From Reticulitermes speratus (Eukaryota > Arthropoda > Insecta > Blattodea > Rhinotermitidae), in the NCBI GenBank assembly GCA_021186555.1, contig JAJKFL010000011.1, positions 10,750,001 to 10,814,000 on the forward strand: 64,000 nt of DNA, read 5' to 3'. A program made the translations under genes and the position numbers. The number at the start of each line of letters is the position of its first letter. Within the stretch, counting starts at the first letter, position 1. The notes under the pieces were generated by a model, which was given only the letters and a program-made list of their open reading frames with translations, was not told where the DNA came from and made no database searches. Positions 23,681-35,831 of this stretch are shown here, piece after piece.

Positions 23681-24139
23681 CAGTTACTATGGACAGTCAG
23701 CCGCGACAATTCGGAACGAAATTCAAAGGATTCGAAGGCCGCTTCTGTCTCCATCATGAGGAGCATAATGCGATTCAACACCGTATTCACACCGCTCTCC
23801 ACCGAACTCTGTCCCCAGCCGAATGAGTCTACTCAACGTTCTAAAACCCTCTTTCTTTAAGGAAGATGTAGGTCCACAGTACCATTTTGATACCCTAATA
23901 TTTCTCAAAGCATAATTTCGTGACTGATTCTCAGAAAATCTTGTTCACTGCTGCACCTGTTTCCACGAAGTTGCCGCAGTGCTCCACAGCATTACCGTTG
24001 CTATGGAAACGGAATGACGTCAGGGATGCGCTTGTACGTGGCAGGCAGGCAGGCAGGAATGTCAAGTCCGGTGTCTTGTACCATTACTAAAGTCTGTGCT
24101 CTATCACTTAAAGATTCAAGTAACGTTGTGTTACTTCGT

Positions 24140-24310
24140 AAATAGTTTCTGAAGATTCGAAGAAGCTTACCGTCTCCGTCTTCAGATTATTCCAAGAACA
24201 GTAACACTTGTCTCTTCTTGTACCACCCTGAAAATAGAGGCACAAAGCCCCTCCGAAAGGTCAGTAACTATTTACCAATCGGGATGGTGTCATATCACAG
24301 AAAACGTTAA
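24140..24310. repeat. Dispersed repeat sharing a motif with 37215-37345
   Basis: The block CCTCCGAAAGGTCAGTAACT...TTTACCAATCGGGATGGTGT is similar to a second copy at 37275-37345. On the minus strand it translates around CDMTPSRLVN, a widespread insect repeat signature (FWDMTPC-LV). Class not determined. Confidence 0.5.
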
Positions 24311-24412
24311 TCTTTATCAATACCGCTGTGTAAGAAGCGGCCTTGTAATTTTCCTCTTTTGCACTACAGTGTACTTCAGTTTCATACAGTGCACTAGGTT
24401 CAATGTAATGTT

Positions 24413-24883
24413 GATTCATATTATCGTAGTGTACTTCCCTCTCTCTCATTCATGTTATCGTAGTGTACTTCCCTCTCTCTCATTCACGTTATCTTAGTGT
24501 ACTTCCTTCTCTCTCATCATATTATCGTAGTGTACTTCCTCTCTCTCATTCATGTTATCGTAGTGTACTTCCCTCTCTTCATTATGTTATCTAGTGTACT
24601 TCCCTCTCTCTCATTATATTATCGTAGTTGTACTTCCTCTCTCTCATTCATGTTATCGTAGTGTACTTCCTCTCTCTCTCATTCATGTTATCTAGTGTAC
24701 TCCTTCTCTCTCATTCATATTATCGTAGTGTACTTCCCTCTCTCTCATTCAAGTTATCGTAGTGTACTTCCCTCTCTTCATTCATGTTATCTTGTGTACT
24801 TCCCTCTCTCTCTCATTCATGTTATCGTAGTGTACTTCCCTCTCTCTCATTCATGTTATCTAGTGTACTTCCCTCTCTCTCGT
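24413..24883. repeat. 34-bp minisatellite, about 14 copies
   Basis: The unit ATTCATGTTATCGTAGTGTA plus CTTCCCTCTCTCTC repeats with many 1-3 base indels, in both the CT tract and the TATCGTAG part. The heterogeneity suggests an older or error-prone array than those at 51845 and 7575. Confidence 0.93.
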
Positions 24884-24892
24884 CCATTTTTA

Positions 24893-24932
24893 ATTACAAC
24901 AGCCTCCTACCTGTTTCGATATATAATCATCA
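24893..24932 (-). ncRNA. Possible degenerate hammerhead motif
   Basis: The minus strand reads CTC, CTGATGA, TTATATATC, GAAAC, AG, GTA, GGAGG. Both core boxes and the GTA cleavage triplet are present, but stem II is very weak and stem I pairs imperfectly. It lies 10 bases from the 34-bp array. Confidence 0.4.
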
Positions 24933-24939
24933 GGAGAAT

Positions 24940-26940
24940 AAGTTATTAAATAACAACAATAACAAATAAAATATACATAAGGTCATTACAATAAGAATAT
25001 TACAATACTAACATGATACATCTAAAAACCGTGTGAATAACATTACATTAAAATTTACATTAAAATCCTATAAAAATAAGGATGTGTGAAATTCGGTAAA
25101 GGACAGTCAACTTGTTTAAAGAACGGAAATTTTGTGTATACGTGTTAATGTTTCTTCTTATTATTAAAAACTGAAACATCTTTCATTTCAATACCTAATG
25201 AAGCCAACGGAACCCGTTACAAGACAGCCCCTACACCGTGCACAACAACCAACCACCCTGGGACAAAATCCGTTATGGACTAAAATACCTACAGATGTTC
25301 ATATGCCACCGATGATTCATAGCAATCTATCTAGCAAGTTGAATTCCAAATACGAAGTACTACCCAAAAGTTCCCGAAATTTGAACGTCGCGCGGGTACC
25401 GATTTTAGTACGGACTAGTGGCGACTGGTAGCGCTGCATGTATCCTTTGTGAACCAGTGTACGACGTGGCTTCGCGCTGAGTGCACGCCACTTATAAGTG
25501 GTCGTTTTTCTTTAGGTTTTCCTACCAAAATTTGTATGCATTTCCCTTCTCTCTCATGCGTACTGCATGTCTGCCCATCTCATCCTCCTTGCTCTGATCT
25601 TCCTAATAATACAGTATCCAGCGAGGAGAAAAAATCATAAAGTTCCCCATTGTGCAACTTTTTCTACCCTCCTACCACAGCCCAGGCAGTACAATGACTA
25701 GGTTAAGTGCTGAAGAATTGAAAAATCGGGGTTCTATTCCCGACAGGGGCAAGAGATTTTTCTGTTCCGCAAAGCGTCGAGACTGGCCCTATGACCCACC
25801 CAGCCACCTACTCAAAACGTAAGGGAGGCTCTTTCCCCAGACGACAGCGATCGAGGTGTGAAGCTCACCATTCACCTTCATCTAGCGCCGAGGTTAAGAA
25901 TGAGTGGAGCACGCCACCATTCCTGCCCACGTCTTCGTATCGTGGGGTATAATTAGGCACGAAGACAACTTTACCTACACCCCTTCCACGTCTGTTCCTT
26001 CTTCCCTCTTAGGTCGAAATATTCTCCCATTAAACATTCCATAAATAACTAAAGTAAAATACAGCCATACGTCTCTCAACGAGAAATTAGCATCCATAAT
26101 GTATAAAAAGATCTAATATAACAATATGCGTTTAATGTTTTCTAATTTGTGACACTAATATTGTTGTCTTAACTTAACAAGTTAATATTAAGAAGTAACG
26201 CCATTTTTAACTGCTTTTTGAATTCACATCAACAGCTTTAAGCTGTTAAATGTACTGATCCAGTGGCGGGTCCTGTGAACACAGTAATTAACCTGTAGCT
26301 TTCAAACAGACTTGGAATTTCCTGCCAGCTTACCGGCTATACGTTGCTTGACAGAGTATTCCAGCCAATCACAGTGGTCACGCGGAATAACGAACGCACA
26401 GGCTTAGGCAGCTTGTACGTACAATTCGCTCAACTGCTACGGCAGGTGGATTTTCAGTTCACCTGGCAGGAGCAGTGCCTGACGCCTTATCTTGACCTTC
26501 AGAATAAAAGGCATAGCAAACCTAAATGGACGGGTTCCAAACTACTGCTGGACCGGCAACAGTTTTCCGATTTATGACTCGAATAACAACGGAAGTGCCT
26601 GAAACAGTAGGTCGTGGATGGTGCTCAGAAAATCAATACGGCTCATTTTGCCGCAGTGTGGCGTGTCCTGGTAACCTCTAAATGCAACACCTTGACCTGC
26701 TGTAACTATGTCATGTCAGCACAGCAATGAGTCCTTGCACAAAATGCACGAACACAATAGGACAGATCAGGTCCGTCTGTTTCATTTCCACGAATATCGA
26801 ACGGTCTCCGTACAAAGAACTACATTAAAATTTGTCACGAACAAGTAATGTTTGTGGGCATAGATCTAACGTAACCGCTACTTAATGTAAAGCTCTGATC
26901 AAAACATACTCATTTCCTCAAAATCAACCGTGGAACAAAC
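24940..26940. other. Gene-free stretch
   Basis: No gene. 26250-26340 (GTGGCGGGTCCTGTGAACAC) is weakly similar to the LINE 3' end at 15858. The rest is not recognised. Confidence 0.45.
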
Positions 26941-26945
26941 AACTG

Positions 26946-27243
26946 GTAAGGGAAACACAATCCCATTATAGGTCTGGACATGCCGTTAGGGTTCAAGGAG
27001 GTTGAGGCTCCCAGATCTCCAGACAATCAGCATATGAAGGTAGTAATTTGTCAGCCCTACGTACCGACCGCCTTTACCACCCGGGAAATATTCCTGGTAC
27101 TCATTTCTGTTAGAGACTGAGTTACCCCAGGGCCATAGTGCGGTCGGAAGGATTATGTCAATGAAAAATTCCAATGACACCATCGGGAATCGAACCCGCG
27201 ACCTTCCGGCTTGTAACGCAGTGCGTCAACCACCTGCGCCACG
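26946..27243 (-). mobile_element. tRNA-derived SINE, family 3
   Basis: Minus-strand copy with B box GGTTCGATTCC and the complete family body, ending near GGGAAACACAATCCCATTAT on the plus strand. Confidence 0.9.
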
Positions 27244-27268
27244 GCAGTGGAGTAGTTTACCTCCGGAT

Positions 27269-27406
27269 TTTGATTTCAGGCTTCCGCCGCGATGTTGATG
27301 AAATCTGTGGTATGTTGGGTTATTACGCGGCGTCGTGTGGTAATTGTTTACCGACGTTTCGGGACAACGTATCGGTCCCATCCTCACGGGTCAAGAGTCC
27401 GAGTAG
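27269..27406. repeat. Single arm of the foldback MITE family
   Basis: TTCAGGCTTCCGCCGCGATG through ACCGACGTTTCGGGACAACG matches one arm of the foldbacks at 43291, 50780 and 61642. The opposing arm is missing here. Up to about 27850 the following sequence is open in one frame but not recognised as a gene. Confidence 0.75.
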
Positions 27407-27419
27407 GACTGTTTTGTCT

Positions 27420-28486
27420 CCAGAGGAAGCATCTCGCATTTGGAATTTGTCTCTGTTTCTGGAAGAGACTATCCAGGAAAAGTAATAATGTGACAGTTTT
27501 TCCATTTGCTGTTCACATCGCAGTACAGCAGCCGTTCAGACCACTCTGGTCACGCCTGTTGCTACACGATCATGAACCGTCTCGAGCATCGTTTGCTCTG
27601 TGCTTCAAGTCGCTACTGATGTCGCTACTTCCGGCATCAGGGGAGTTTTTATTGGATTTCCCATCTCCTAGGCATCTCTCTTCGTCAGGTTCCTACACTC
27701 TTGATCTGTCCGACTTGGGAGACCCTACTGGTAGCAATGCTACCGCCGGCTTAGCTCTCAGGGTCACTGGAACCATATTAAATATACGTGAGAAAATAAC
27801 AATGTCGAACATGATTATTGCAAATATGTATAACTTATCGACTGTCCAATAAATAAAAGCCCTCACATGCGATCATTCACATTAATGCTAAAATCCTCAC
27901 AAGAAAAGCGAATGCTCCAAAGAGCGCCAGTATGTCAGTACAAATGCACCCCACTTTCGAAGCGCAAAGTGAATTACAGATATCCGGAAATCCGAGTGCG
28001 AATTACATTCAGTATCCTGCCGAGTAAAAAGAAAATGTAACGAATAAAACAGACGACAGAACAATCGAAAACATCTCAAATGACTCAGCTGACGTGAACT
28101 GCAAAAGGTATATATATTATATATATATATATATATACAGACCAATTACACAAACATCTGTGCACTTCAGACGAATTATGGTTGAAAGAAAGACGGCAAT
28201 ATTAAAACAGACCTTCGAGAATCGTAATTACGGGATGGATTGGATTCAGGCTGTTCCAGATGGATTCAATGACACACTGAGTATCAACGTTTCGAAAGGC
28301 ATATTTTCCCCCATGCATTTAGTTAATTAAACAGCATTTCATATGCCTGACAACGAAACCCAATCACGCAGGCCACAAATTAAATAGACTCCCTCATACG
28401 GATGTACAGTTTTGAAATTACAATTTTCGGATTCCACAGCCGGCATGTTGCATCTTTAATTGTAATACACTGACTTCATTCGTCAC
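27420..28486. other. Gene-free stretch with (TA)n
   Basis: (TA)n at about 28108-28137. Sequence at 27560-27780 is moderately GC-rich and may be an old transposon relic. No supported gene. Confidence 0.4.
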
Positions 28487-28962
28487 AATGGTGTGCTATG
28501 CGTTAACAATGTAATAATGGTGTACCTGTTGACAGGCACTGCAATAATGCTGTGCTCTGCGTTGACAGAGACTGTAATAATGCTATGTGTTGTGTTGACA
28601 AGCACTGTAATTATAGTCGGCTTTGTGTTGGCAGGCATTGTAGTAATGGTGTGCTTTGTGTTGACAGGCACTGTAATAAAGGTGTGCTTTGTGTTGACAG
28701 GCACTGTAATAAAGGTGTGCTTTGTGTTGACAGGCACTGTAATAAAGTTGACGGACACTGTAATAAAGGTGTGCTTTGTGTTGACAGGCACTGTAATAAA
28801 GGTGTGCTTTGTGTTGACAGGCACTGTAATAAAGGTGTGCTTTGTGTTGACAGGCACTGTAATAAAGTTGACGGACACTGTAATAAAGTGTGCTTTGTGA
28901 AGTGTATAAGGTGTGCTTTGTGTTGACAGGCACTGTAATAAAGGTGTGCTTTGTGTTGACAG
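28487..28962. repeat. 33-bp minisatellite with higher-order structure, about 14 copies
   Basis: The unit GGTGTGCTTTGTGTTGACAG plus GCACTGTAATAAA alternates with a short 21-bp variant (GTTGACGGACACTGTAATAAA-type) after every third or fourth unit, giving a higher-order period near 120 bp. Long open frames on both strands here are array artefacts. Confidence 0.93.
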
Positions 28963-28969
28963 GCATTCC

Positions 28970-29780
28970 CCTCCTGCTCGAGAGCCCGGTTCATCACCAG
29001 CACGTGTTCCCGCTTCAGGATTACTGAAGATAAAGAATATTCCGCACGAAAACGCACCACAGCTTTGCAACGTCGCTACATACACTACGGCTACTAGTTA
29101 AGACACGTTCTCGTTGCACCGTAAAAAGTTTCCTCTACACAACTTTAAGACACTTACGACGCGGTGCATACAAACTGCGGGTAACACCACCTTTCAATTA
29201 CACGGAGCCAGGCTATTACGACATTCACGCGGCGACAGCCTACAAAAGGATTAAACTTGTAGGCATAGTCTCACGCTGTCACATATACAGGAGGGGAAAC
29301 GCGGGACAAAAATAATTTCATCAACAAAGATTAAAATTGTCACTTTTAAGTGTTAAAAGACTTTTATTACTAGTATTTTGGACTGATGGTATATTTGTAA
29401 AGCAACCATCAAAAGATAAAAGATAAAGGTACTATAAACATTTCTGGATAATACTGATGATACTCGAAGTGAAAGTGGAAAGATATATGTTAGACATATT
29501 ACAAATTGCATTCCATTAACAATTATATTCCAGAATCGTAGCATATTAGCTTCTTAATAATTATATGTAATAGAACAGATAGACAAACCAGAGTATCTAG
29601 TTAATAGACAGTCTACAGAACCCCACCCACCTCAAACAAAACCCAATCTGAAATACCTGAACTGAAACTACTCTTCTTTTGCAACAAAATAAAATTCAAA
29701 TTATCCAGAGAGTCCTTAAGCACTTATAATCAGTTTTGGGTCCACTAAATCTACTGTTTGGCTAACGTGAATGAGCAAGT
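28970..29780. other. Upstream flank of Teh1
   Basis: No repeat family is recognised. An open frame runs into the Teh1 start from about 29783. Confidence 0.4.
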
Positions 29781-29827
29781 GAATTAGTGGGGCCGTCACC
29801 ATTGATCCAGACGAGTCAGCCATCATC

Positions 29828-30513
29828 ATGGGGGCCGAGGGTGGTGGAGGCATTATTACCACTGACGTTGTAACGTTGATGGAAAAGGCCAAGTTTTACA
29901 CCTCGTTATGCCTAGGTACTACCGCAATAATATCTGTATTCGCTTTCCTCTTCCTCATACCGTTCGTGGTAGATCCCGCAATTTCAACTATAATGTCCGA
30001 TTACGATCCTAACTCCGTCACATGCGTTAAGGCCAGCTACAATTACGCAGAAGGCCTCCGGAACTGCTCGTGGTCCTCATGTCGCGAAGGATGCACGACT
30101 GCGGCTCTGCGTTGTCACCAGATCCTAGTTAACTATACTCGAATACCGTTTAGTGAATGGGGGAACAGAAGTGCGGACAATGTGGCATGGGATGTAGGTA
30201 ACACAAAGTTTTACGTGAACACGGAGGGATGTGGTTATCCACCGAGAGTCAACTGTTCTGTGTTTGCTAAAGAGTACGGGGACAACAACTCCACGAAGCC
30301 TTCCCGTGCTACTACAGCCGTACGTATCCTGAAATGGTGGTGGCGAGGTACAGCTGGGAAGAGAACCTGAAACATCTGGTGCTTTCGCTTATCGTACCCA
30401 ACGTCCTTTTCGGAATCTCCATCGGCGTGTTAAGCTATTGGTACTGCCCCAGTTGCAGTCGGACGTGCAGCAAGAAGCCTTACGTTGACAAGTACCCGAC
30501 TAAAGAAGAGTAA
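29828..30513 (+). CDS. Teh1: TEH1, TipE-homologue 1 sodium-channel auxiliary subunit (one apparent frameshift)
   Basis: Predicted two-pass neuronal membrane protein that boosts expression and tunes gating of the Para sodium channel. From Met at 29828, the first membrane segment is at about residues 24-48 (FLFLIPFVVDPAIS). The TipE/TEH1 hallmark NCSWSSCREGCT and HQILVNYTRIPFSEW follow, then GCGYPPRVNC. Beyond about 30290 the frame switches. GAA at 30295 opens FPCYYSRTYPEMVVARYSW, the second membrane segment (LIVPNVLFGISIGVLSYW) and a C-terminus ending KYPTKEE, with stop at 30511-30513. One base appears to be missing between 30284 and 30295. The intact flanking protein argues for an assembly error. 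The frame is open upstream to 29783 (AVTIDPDESAII), so the N-terminus may be longer or have an upstream exon. The stop overlaps a strong donor (GTAAGT at 30510), so a spliced C-terminus is possible. Confidence 0.93.
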
Positions 30514-30602
30514 GTAAGAATAAGTACCCGCACGCGTCCTACCAAAACATGCCACTTTTATACTTTTGAACGTTCAACACACAACAAGCATCACATTCAC
30601 AG
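30510..30602 (+). other. Candidate retained intron at the Teh1 C-terminus
   Basis: AAGAAGA/GTAAGTAAG is a good 5' splice site, and CATCACATTCACAG at 30589-30602 could be the acceptor (93 bp). Reading through gives the KEE stop; splicing would change the last residues. Cockroach TEH1 is reported to make two C-terminal forms by retaining a 96-bp intron. The acceptor choice here is uncertain. Confidence 0.35.
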
Positions 30603-33400
30603 CATATCTTAGAGGTTTAAAAATAAGCTTAAAAAGCCGATTGGATACTGTAATGCAGCCATCGTACCCCTCAGTTAACTTCAGATCGTAACATCGCAAT
30701 ACCTGCTATTGATAAATCATAAGGCTCTGTACCCAGCAAAATATCGCACTTTATGCACAGTATAAAAGTGTTAATGCAGCTTACGTATAGGATTTTATAT
30801 TTGCCACCTTCAGAGTTCAAAGTCCTGTCACTGCTCGTGGTTCACTGCTTCACCTGATATTTGTCCATCCTCTGTCAATTTCCACTGCCAACTGTGGAAG
30901 TTGATACAGCACATTTTAGATATCGATCCCCTTAGAGAAGATACCGTACTGGACCCAATTTTCACATAAAATTCACATTGACAAAGGTCACGCTACCACA
31001 CAAATAAGAGCACCGCCATCTTAAACTTTTCTGTGCTAGACTTTATATCCATATTGTGTTCCTAGGCATCTCATCAAGATCATAACTGGCTTCTTGAACT
31101 TAAGCAATGGGAACTAAAGTGAGCACACGAAACTCTGCCACACTCTCATCGTTCCAAATGTTTTTACACCGCAGAATAACCTCGACTGTAAACACCGATA
31201 ACAGATTATCACCTGAACAATTTCTGTAACACTCTCCATAGGCGCACTATCCCATAGCATATGCTTCCGTTATTTAGAGCAATGTTTCTTTGTTTCTTAG
31301 GTACTTTAACGACGCTGTATCAACTTCTGAAATTATGTAGCGTCGGATGAGACATGAGGATGATAATGAACGGTGAGTCGAAAGGGATTGGGAAGGAGGC
31401 GATATTTTATTTTAAGGTTATTACCCAATGTTCTGCTGGAGGGATTTAAGGAACCATGGCGTGTATCAGTCAGGACAGCAATGCGGACTGAATGTACACA
31501 GAGTACTCCCAAGTGTCGCAGTGAAATAACACATCAATTGAAATTACGTTACTAATATTTAACTCTCTAAAGCACAGCGTCTATTTACACGCACCACCTG
31601 CTTCGACGTTAAATAGCTCGTAATTTTGCCCACATATAGTAATTATGGGTTCGTGTGATTCTCATAATAAACTGTGATTACTCCCCTAGACAGAATTAAT
31701 TGGTTTTCGTAATGTAGATGAAGTGTGTTTACTGTGAGGTGGAAACTGAATTTATATAGAGTAGTAGCTCACCTTCGTGTTACAGAGGGTTAATACGCAA
31801 TTCGGTTCTGAGGCAGAGCAGAGCATGCTGCCAGTGCAAGTATCAGTGTACAAACGAGCCCACGCAAACAGACTGTGTTCCCAATTCACGTGTGCACAGG
31901 ACCACTACCACTGTCACTTATATTCTCATTTTTCCTAAAAACGATGTCGGTTCAAAGTGTGTGGCATTTTACTCTCTGTATCTTCTGAGATATTGTGCTA
32001 AGTGGGATCGATTTCCCACAGGATGTTCAGGACGATGTAATATTTACATTTCAATTAGTTGTACTTATTTACAATATTTCAGTCTTCTAACTGGCATACT
32101 AGACAGACATATCAACGTAACTAAATGGTTGAAAATGAAATCAAACTGCAAACAACCAAATAAAATGTCCTTATGTGAGACTGTGTACATCCAAGACAGT
32201 ACAGTGTACTCTTATTACAAGTACGTGTCTAGGGTGAAGGTTGCAAGAGGTACATTTCTGAATTTGTCCTTGAACCCATAAAATGCTAAAACAGACAGTT
32301 AAGTAGCTCAGAGAAGTATATTATGTTTCGAAGTCACCACACTACAAAAATACATGCTGTAGAATAAACACTATTAGGTCTTATCTACATCAGTTAACAC
32401 CAACATCCTGCTTCAAAACATCTGATCACATCCGTGTATATTGACACAGAAATCCATATTACTTCGGCAAGTAGAAGAACTTTAAATGCAAAAAACCCAC
32501 ACAGATTTTTCACGAAAACTCAAGACACAATCAAACCACCGTGTAACCAAAAATCGAAAGAGTTATGTTGTAGTGCAGTGAACAAAAATATAATGTCTAT
32601 GGAATTTTCATGTGTGTGTGTATATAAATTGTATATTTCACATAATATAGTTAATATACGTTATCACGTTAATACACAGTACCATATACGTTTAAGTTAT
32701 ATATGTATATGACTCATTTACCTTTGTTTAAGAGCGTTCCATTTTCATGCTTATACATGAGTGAAAACGTATCTTCTGAAATACAGGTAAATATATGTGT
32801 AAAAACGAGTGCGCCACAAGGAATTATAACCAGAAAACTATAACAAAAAATTTTATGGTTATGCCATGTGGCAAACAGTGGTCCAGTGTAATGTTCCTTA
32901 TAGCCAGTAGGTAAGTTTAAACAATGCTGTGAACACAATGCTGCTCCAGTACTGTTTACTTCTGTGTTAAGATATAAGCAAATAAATACACACTGGTGTT
33001 AAAAGCATTGACAGGACCATTCATTGCATTCAATACATGTTGACTACTGAAAACCTGCTTTCAGTCCATCTCACAGTTTCCCATGATTGTGGGTAAAACA
33101 GGGGATGGCACGTCAGGCCTTCTTTACTGCCACATATGCGAATGTCTGTATTTATTTGTTGCAGTCGGTATTTCACTTTTGCCCTCTATGAACACCTGAA
33201 GGTATAAGATGAAATGTGAAATGTCTAAGATTGTATTCTGATGCTTTAGAATTTATTATTTACGTAAACTGATATCAAATATTTAACGTGCTGATTGATT
33301 CTGTACGTATTAAACAGCTATATCGTGCTCAATTATTTAGCTAACCTGGATTAATTCTTCGCACTGTGACTATTTTATATAAATCAGACTCGCAGTACTT
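30603..33400. other. Gene-free stretch
   Basis: Possible Teh1 3' UTR at the left, otherwise AT-rich sequence with no recognised gene or repeat family. Confidence 0.5.
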
Positions 33401-33467
33401 CGAACTAAACTTACGCAATAGCTTTATTTTTACCAACACATGCACTACAATTATGTTGTATTTTTTT

Positions 33468-33515
33468 ACACCCCTACATATGTTTCGACTATTTATTAGT
33501 CATCATCAGGGGGAT
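33468..33515 (-). ncRNA. Predicted hammerhead ribozyme, left arm
   Basis: The minus strand reads CCCC, CTGATGA, hairpin TGACTAATAAATAGTC, GAAAC, ATAT, GTA, GGGG. Stem I is CCCC/GGGG, stem II is GACTA/TAGTC, and GTA is the cleavage triplet. Confidence 0.8.
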
Positions 33516-33627
33516 CAAAGTATATATACACAGGCTATACATCCATTATAATAGTTGGTTCATCATTCAAGGTTAAAACGAGATTAAACGCTATTATAAT
33601 GGATGTATAGCCTGTGTATATACTTTA

Positions 33628-33673
33628 ATCCCCCTGATGATGACTAATAAGTAGTCGAAACATATGTAGGGGT
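33628..33673 (+). ncRNA. Predicted hammerhead ribozyme, right arm
   Basis: CCCC, CTGATGA, hairpin TGACTAATAAGTAGTC, GAAAC, ATAT, GTA, GGGG. It mirrors the left-arm ribozyme with one substitution in the stem II loop or closing pair. Confidence 0.8.
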
Positions 33674-33770
33674 GTAAAAATACGACATAATTGTAGTGCA
33701 TGTGTTGGCAAAAATAAAGCTATTACTTAAAGACAAAATGCACGGTGAATATAATGTGAACTTACGCAAT

Positions 33771-35614
33771 TCCCTAACACAGCATAACAATTTTCACATT
33801 ACTTCGATAACAAGTAGGCAACAAGTTCTTTTTCACTAAATCGGGTACATTTATGACAGAAAGGTAAAGCTGTATCATACATAGTTCTTTGTTCTTTGTC
33901 ATCCTCTCTTTTCATTTGTACGCAAGATATATATGGACGTGTACGCAATTCATTGCGCCGTTTGAAATAATTACGTTACTAAAATCGAGAATAAAACTTT
34001 ATTCACTAATACATTCCCCCATTACAAAAATTAAAGAGTACTGATATAAATGCAAAAGAGAAGAAAAACACGCTATTCTGGCCCAAAATGGTCATTAATT
34101 TTCTTCAAGAGTTTTACGTGATGCAAAACTATTTCGTCCAGATTTTCAATCAGCGTATCAGCATTAATTTGAAAAGCCAGTTTTCTGTTGCCTTACCAAA
34201 ACCTTGTTAACCTGTGTACTCTGCCTGTTAATGAGATATTATCCTGCTCTCCTAACATGTGATTGGTGCATCATAAAAAGCACGAGACCTTCTAGAAAGT
34301 TAAAAGATATGCCTACCAGAAGGTATAATATCAAAATGCAATAAATGCCTGGCATTCAAACTGTGATTCTTTGGGTTATGACAGGGTAGACCTTCTACTC
34401 TGAAGATGGAGGCAGTATGTTTCTCAAACACTGGTACCCACCTACCAGACCACACGGTGCCATACCCCAGAAGACCACAATACGAATCTTCACCGCCATT
34501 AAAACCTCAAATCTCATAAATAATATGTTACTTTGTGGATGAAAATCAACTCTAATATCAGTGATTTATGGTATGTGTAGGTAACGTTCTTTGTATAACA
34601 TCTGAATATTCACACGTTAACGCTGACAGTAGACAAACTAAAAAATACTTGGGGAAATGATACCTAGGTGTCAGTATAAATTTAAGAATGCTATGTGAAA
34701 CATTATTAGTAACTCAAGAAATAATTCTAATTCACTTTTCTGAAACGTATTCTAAATAACTGTAAAGTTTCTTGACAAGTGTTGTCAACTATTGTGACAA
34801 CTGCTCAAAGTGGCATGACTATTAGCAGCGAAGTGTTAAAATCTTAGGTCAATCAGGGCATGTTTAAGTTTCAATATCATTTGGCAGAGAGTAAATGAAA
34901 CTGCAGAAACAATATTGGTTTCCTTAGTGTATCTTACATTGTTTTCGAAAACTTCTCCATAAACGAGTCCATACAAATTACAAATTATGCCAAATACAGA
35001 AGGAGTCCGTAATTAGCCTCATGTGTGTTACTTTATTATGGATAAAACTGTGCCAATTTTTAAGATGCACCTACAAGCTAATCCACTGAATATGACTAAT
35101 CTATTTCGTTCACTTCTGTGTTCTGTAGTGAAAATGAGGATGAAGATGATTATTATGAAGAAGACGAGGAAGAAGATTACTGAAGAATCAACAAATAAAA
35201 CCGAAAACTTTCAGTGGCTCGCATGATGACATGATGACTGACAAGTGTTATAATCCGTGCCTCATTGCCAGAGACGTTCGGAAGCTTGCTGTCAGCAGCA
35301 ACTGGAAGCAGATGGAGTTTCCAAAGATTACCGCATCCCAGCACCCCAGCGACAAAGAGAACAAACATTACATGGTTGTGGGGTGGTTCAGACTCTATTG
35401 CTCAGTAACTTTGTTATGCTGAAGCCCTCTGCGAGGCAAGTCACAGTAATCCCAATTCAGAAACTGGTTTTGAATTAAAATCTACATTTACTAGACTATG
35501 CTATGTGAGATTTGAGGTTCTCACAGGGCGGTAACTATGTACAGTGCTGTCTTCAATAAAACCTACCACAATACGCGACATATCAACCCAGAAGACAGTA
35601 ATCTTCATAGACTA
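33771..35614. other. Gene-free stretch
   Basis: AT-rich. A GAAGA-rich purine run at about 35130-35180. No gene recognised. Confidence 0.5.
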
Positions 35615-35616
35615 TA

Positions 35617-35831
35617 CGGTAAAGCGTCGATTATCCGAACTAATTGGGACCGATAAAGTTCGGAAAATCAAATATGCATGGGAATACCCAATTTATACCA
35701 AACAAATGCTTATTACCGGCTTAATAATATTTCAGTATAGTAACAAGTAATTGGAAAGTACAGTACATGGTAACTTTTTTTTACCGGCGATGGTTCGGAT
35801 AATTGACGTTCGGAAAATCGACGCTCTACTG
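35617..35831. mobile_element. pogo/Tigger-like MITE, 215 bp
   Basis: Terminal inverted repeats start CGGTAAAGCGTCGATTATCC on the left and CAGTAGAGCGTCGATTTTCC on the right (as complement). TA dinucleotides lie at 35615-35616 and 35832-35833. TIR sequence and TA target duplication fit the pogo/Tigger branch of Tc1/mariner. No transposase is present. Confidence 0.85.

Larger units (their letters stand above)
33408..33770. mobile_element. Hammerhead-bearing inverted-repeat retroelement (Penelope/retrozyme-like), 339 bp
   Basis: Arms of about 138 bp pair almost perfectly (33420-33557 against about 33590-33724) around a loop of roughly 35 bases. A 34-base tail (GACAAAATGCACGGTGAATA) follows. The perfect 12-bp duplication AACTTACGCAAT at 33408-33419 and 33759-33770 brackets arms plus tail, so the tail belongs to the element. 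Each arm holds a hammerhead. No protein is encoded. Non-autonomous, and probably young given the arm identity. Confidence 0.75.

Noticed and set aside
27292-27852. 186-codon frame on the plus strand
   Set aside because: The start lies inside a foldback arm, and the rest shows no recognised domain. Likely transposon-derived noise.
28483-29085. Open frame of 200 codons on the minus strand, and similar frames in the same array
   Set aside because: The frame stays open because the 33-bp unit is a multiple of three; the protein is purely the array translated.
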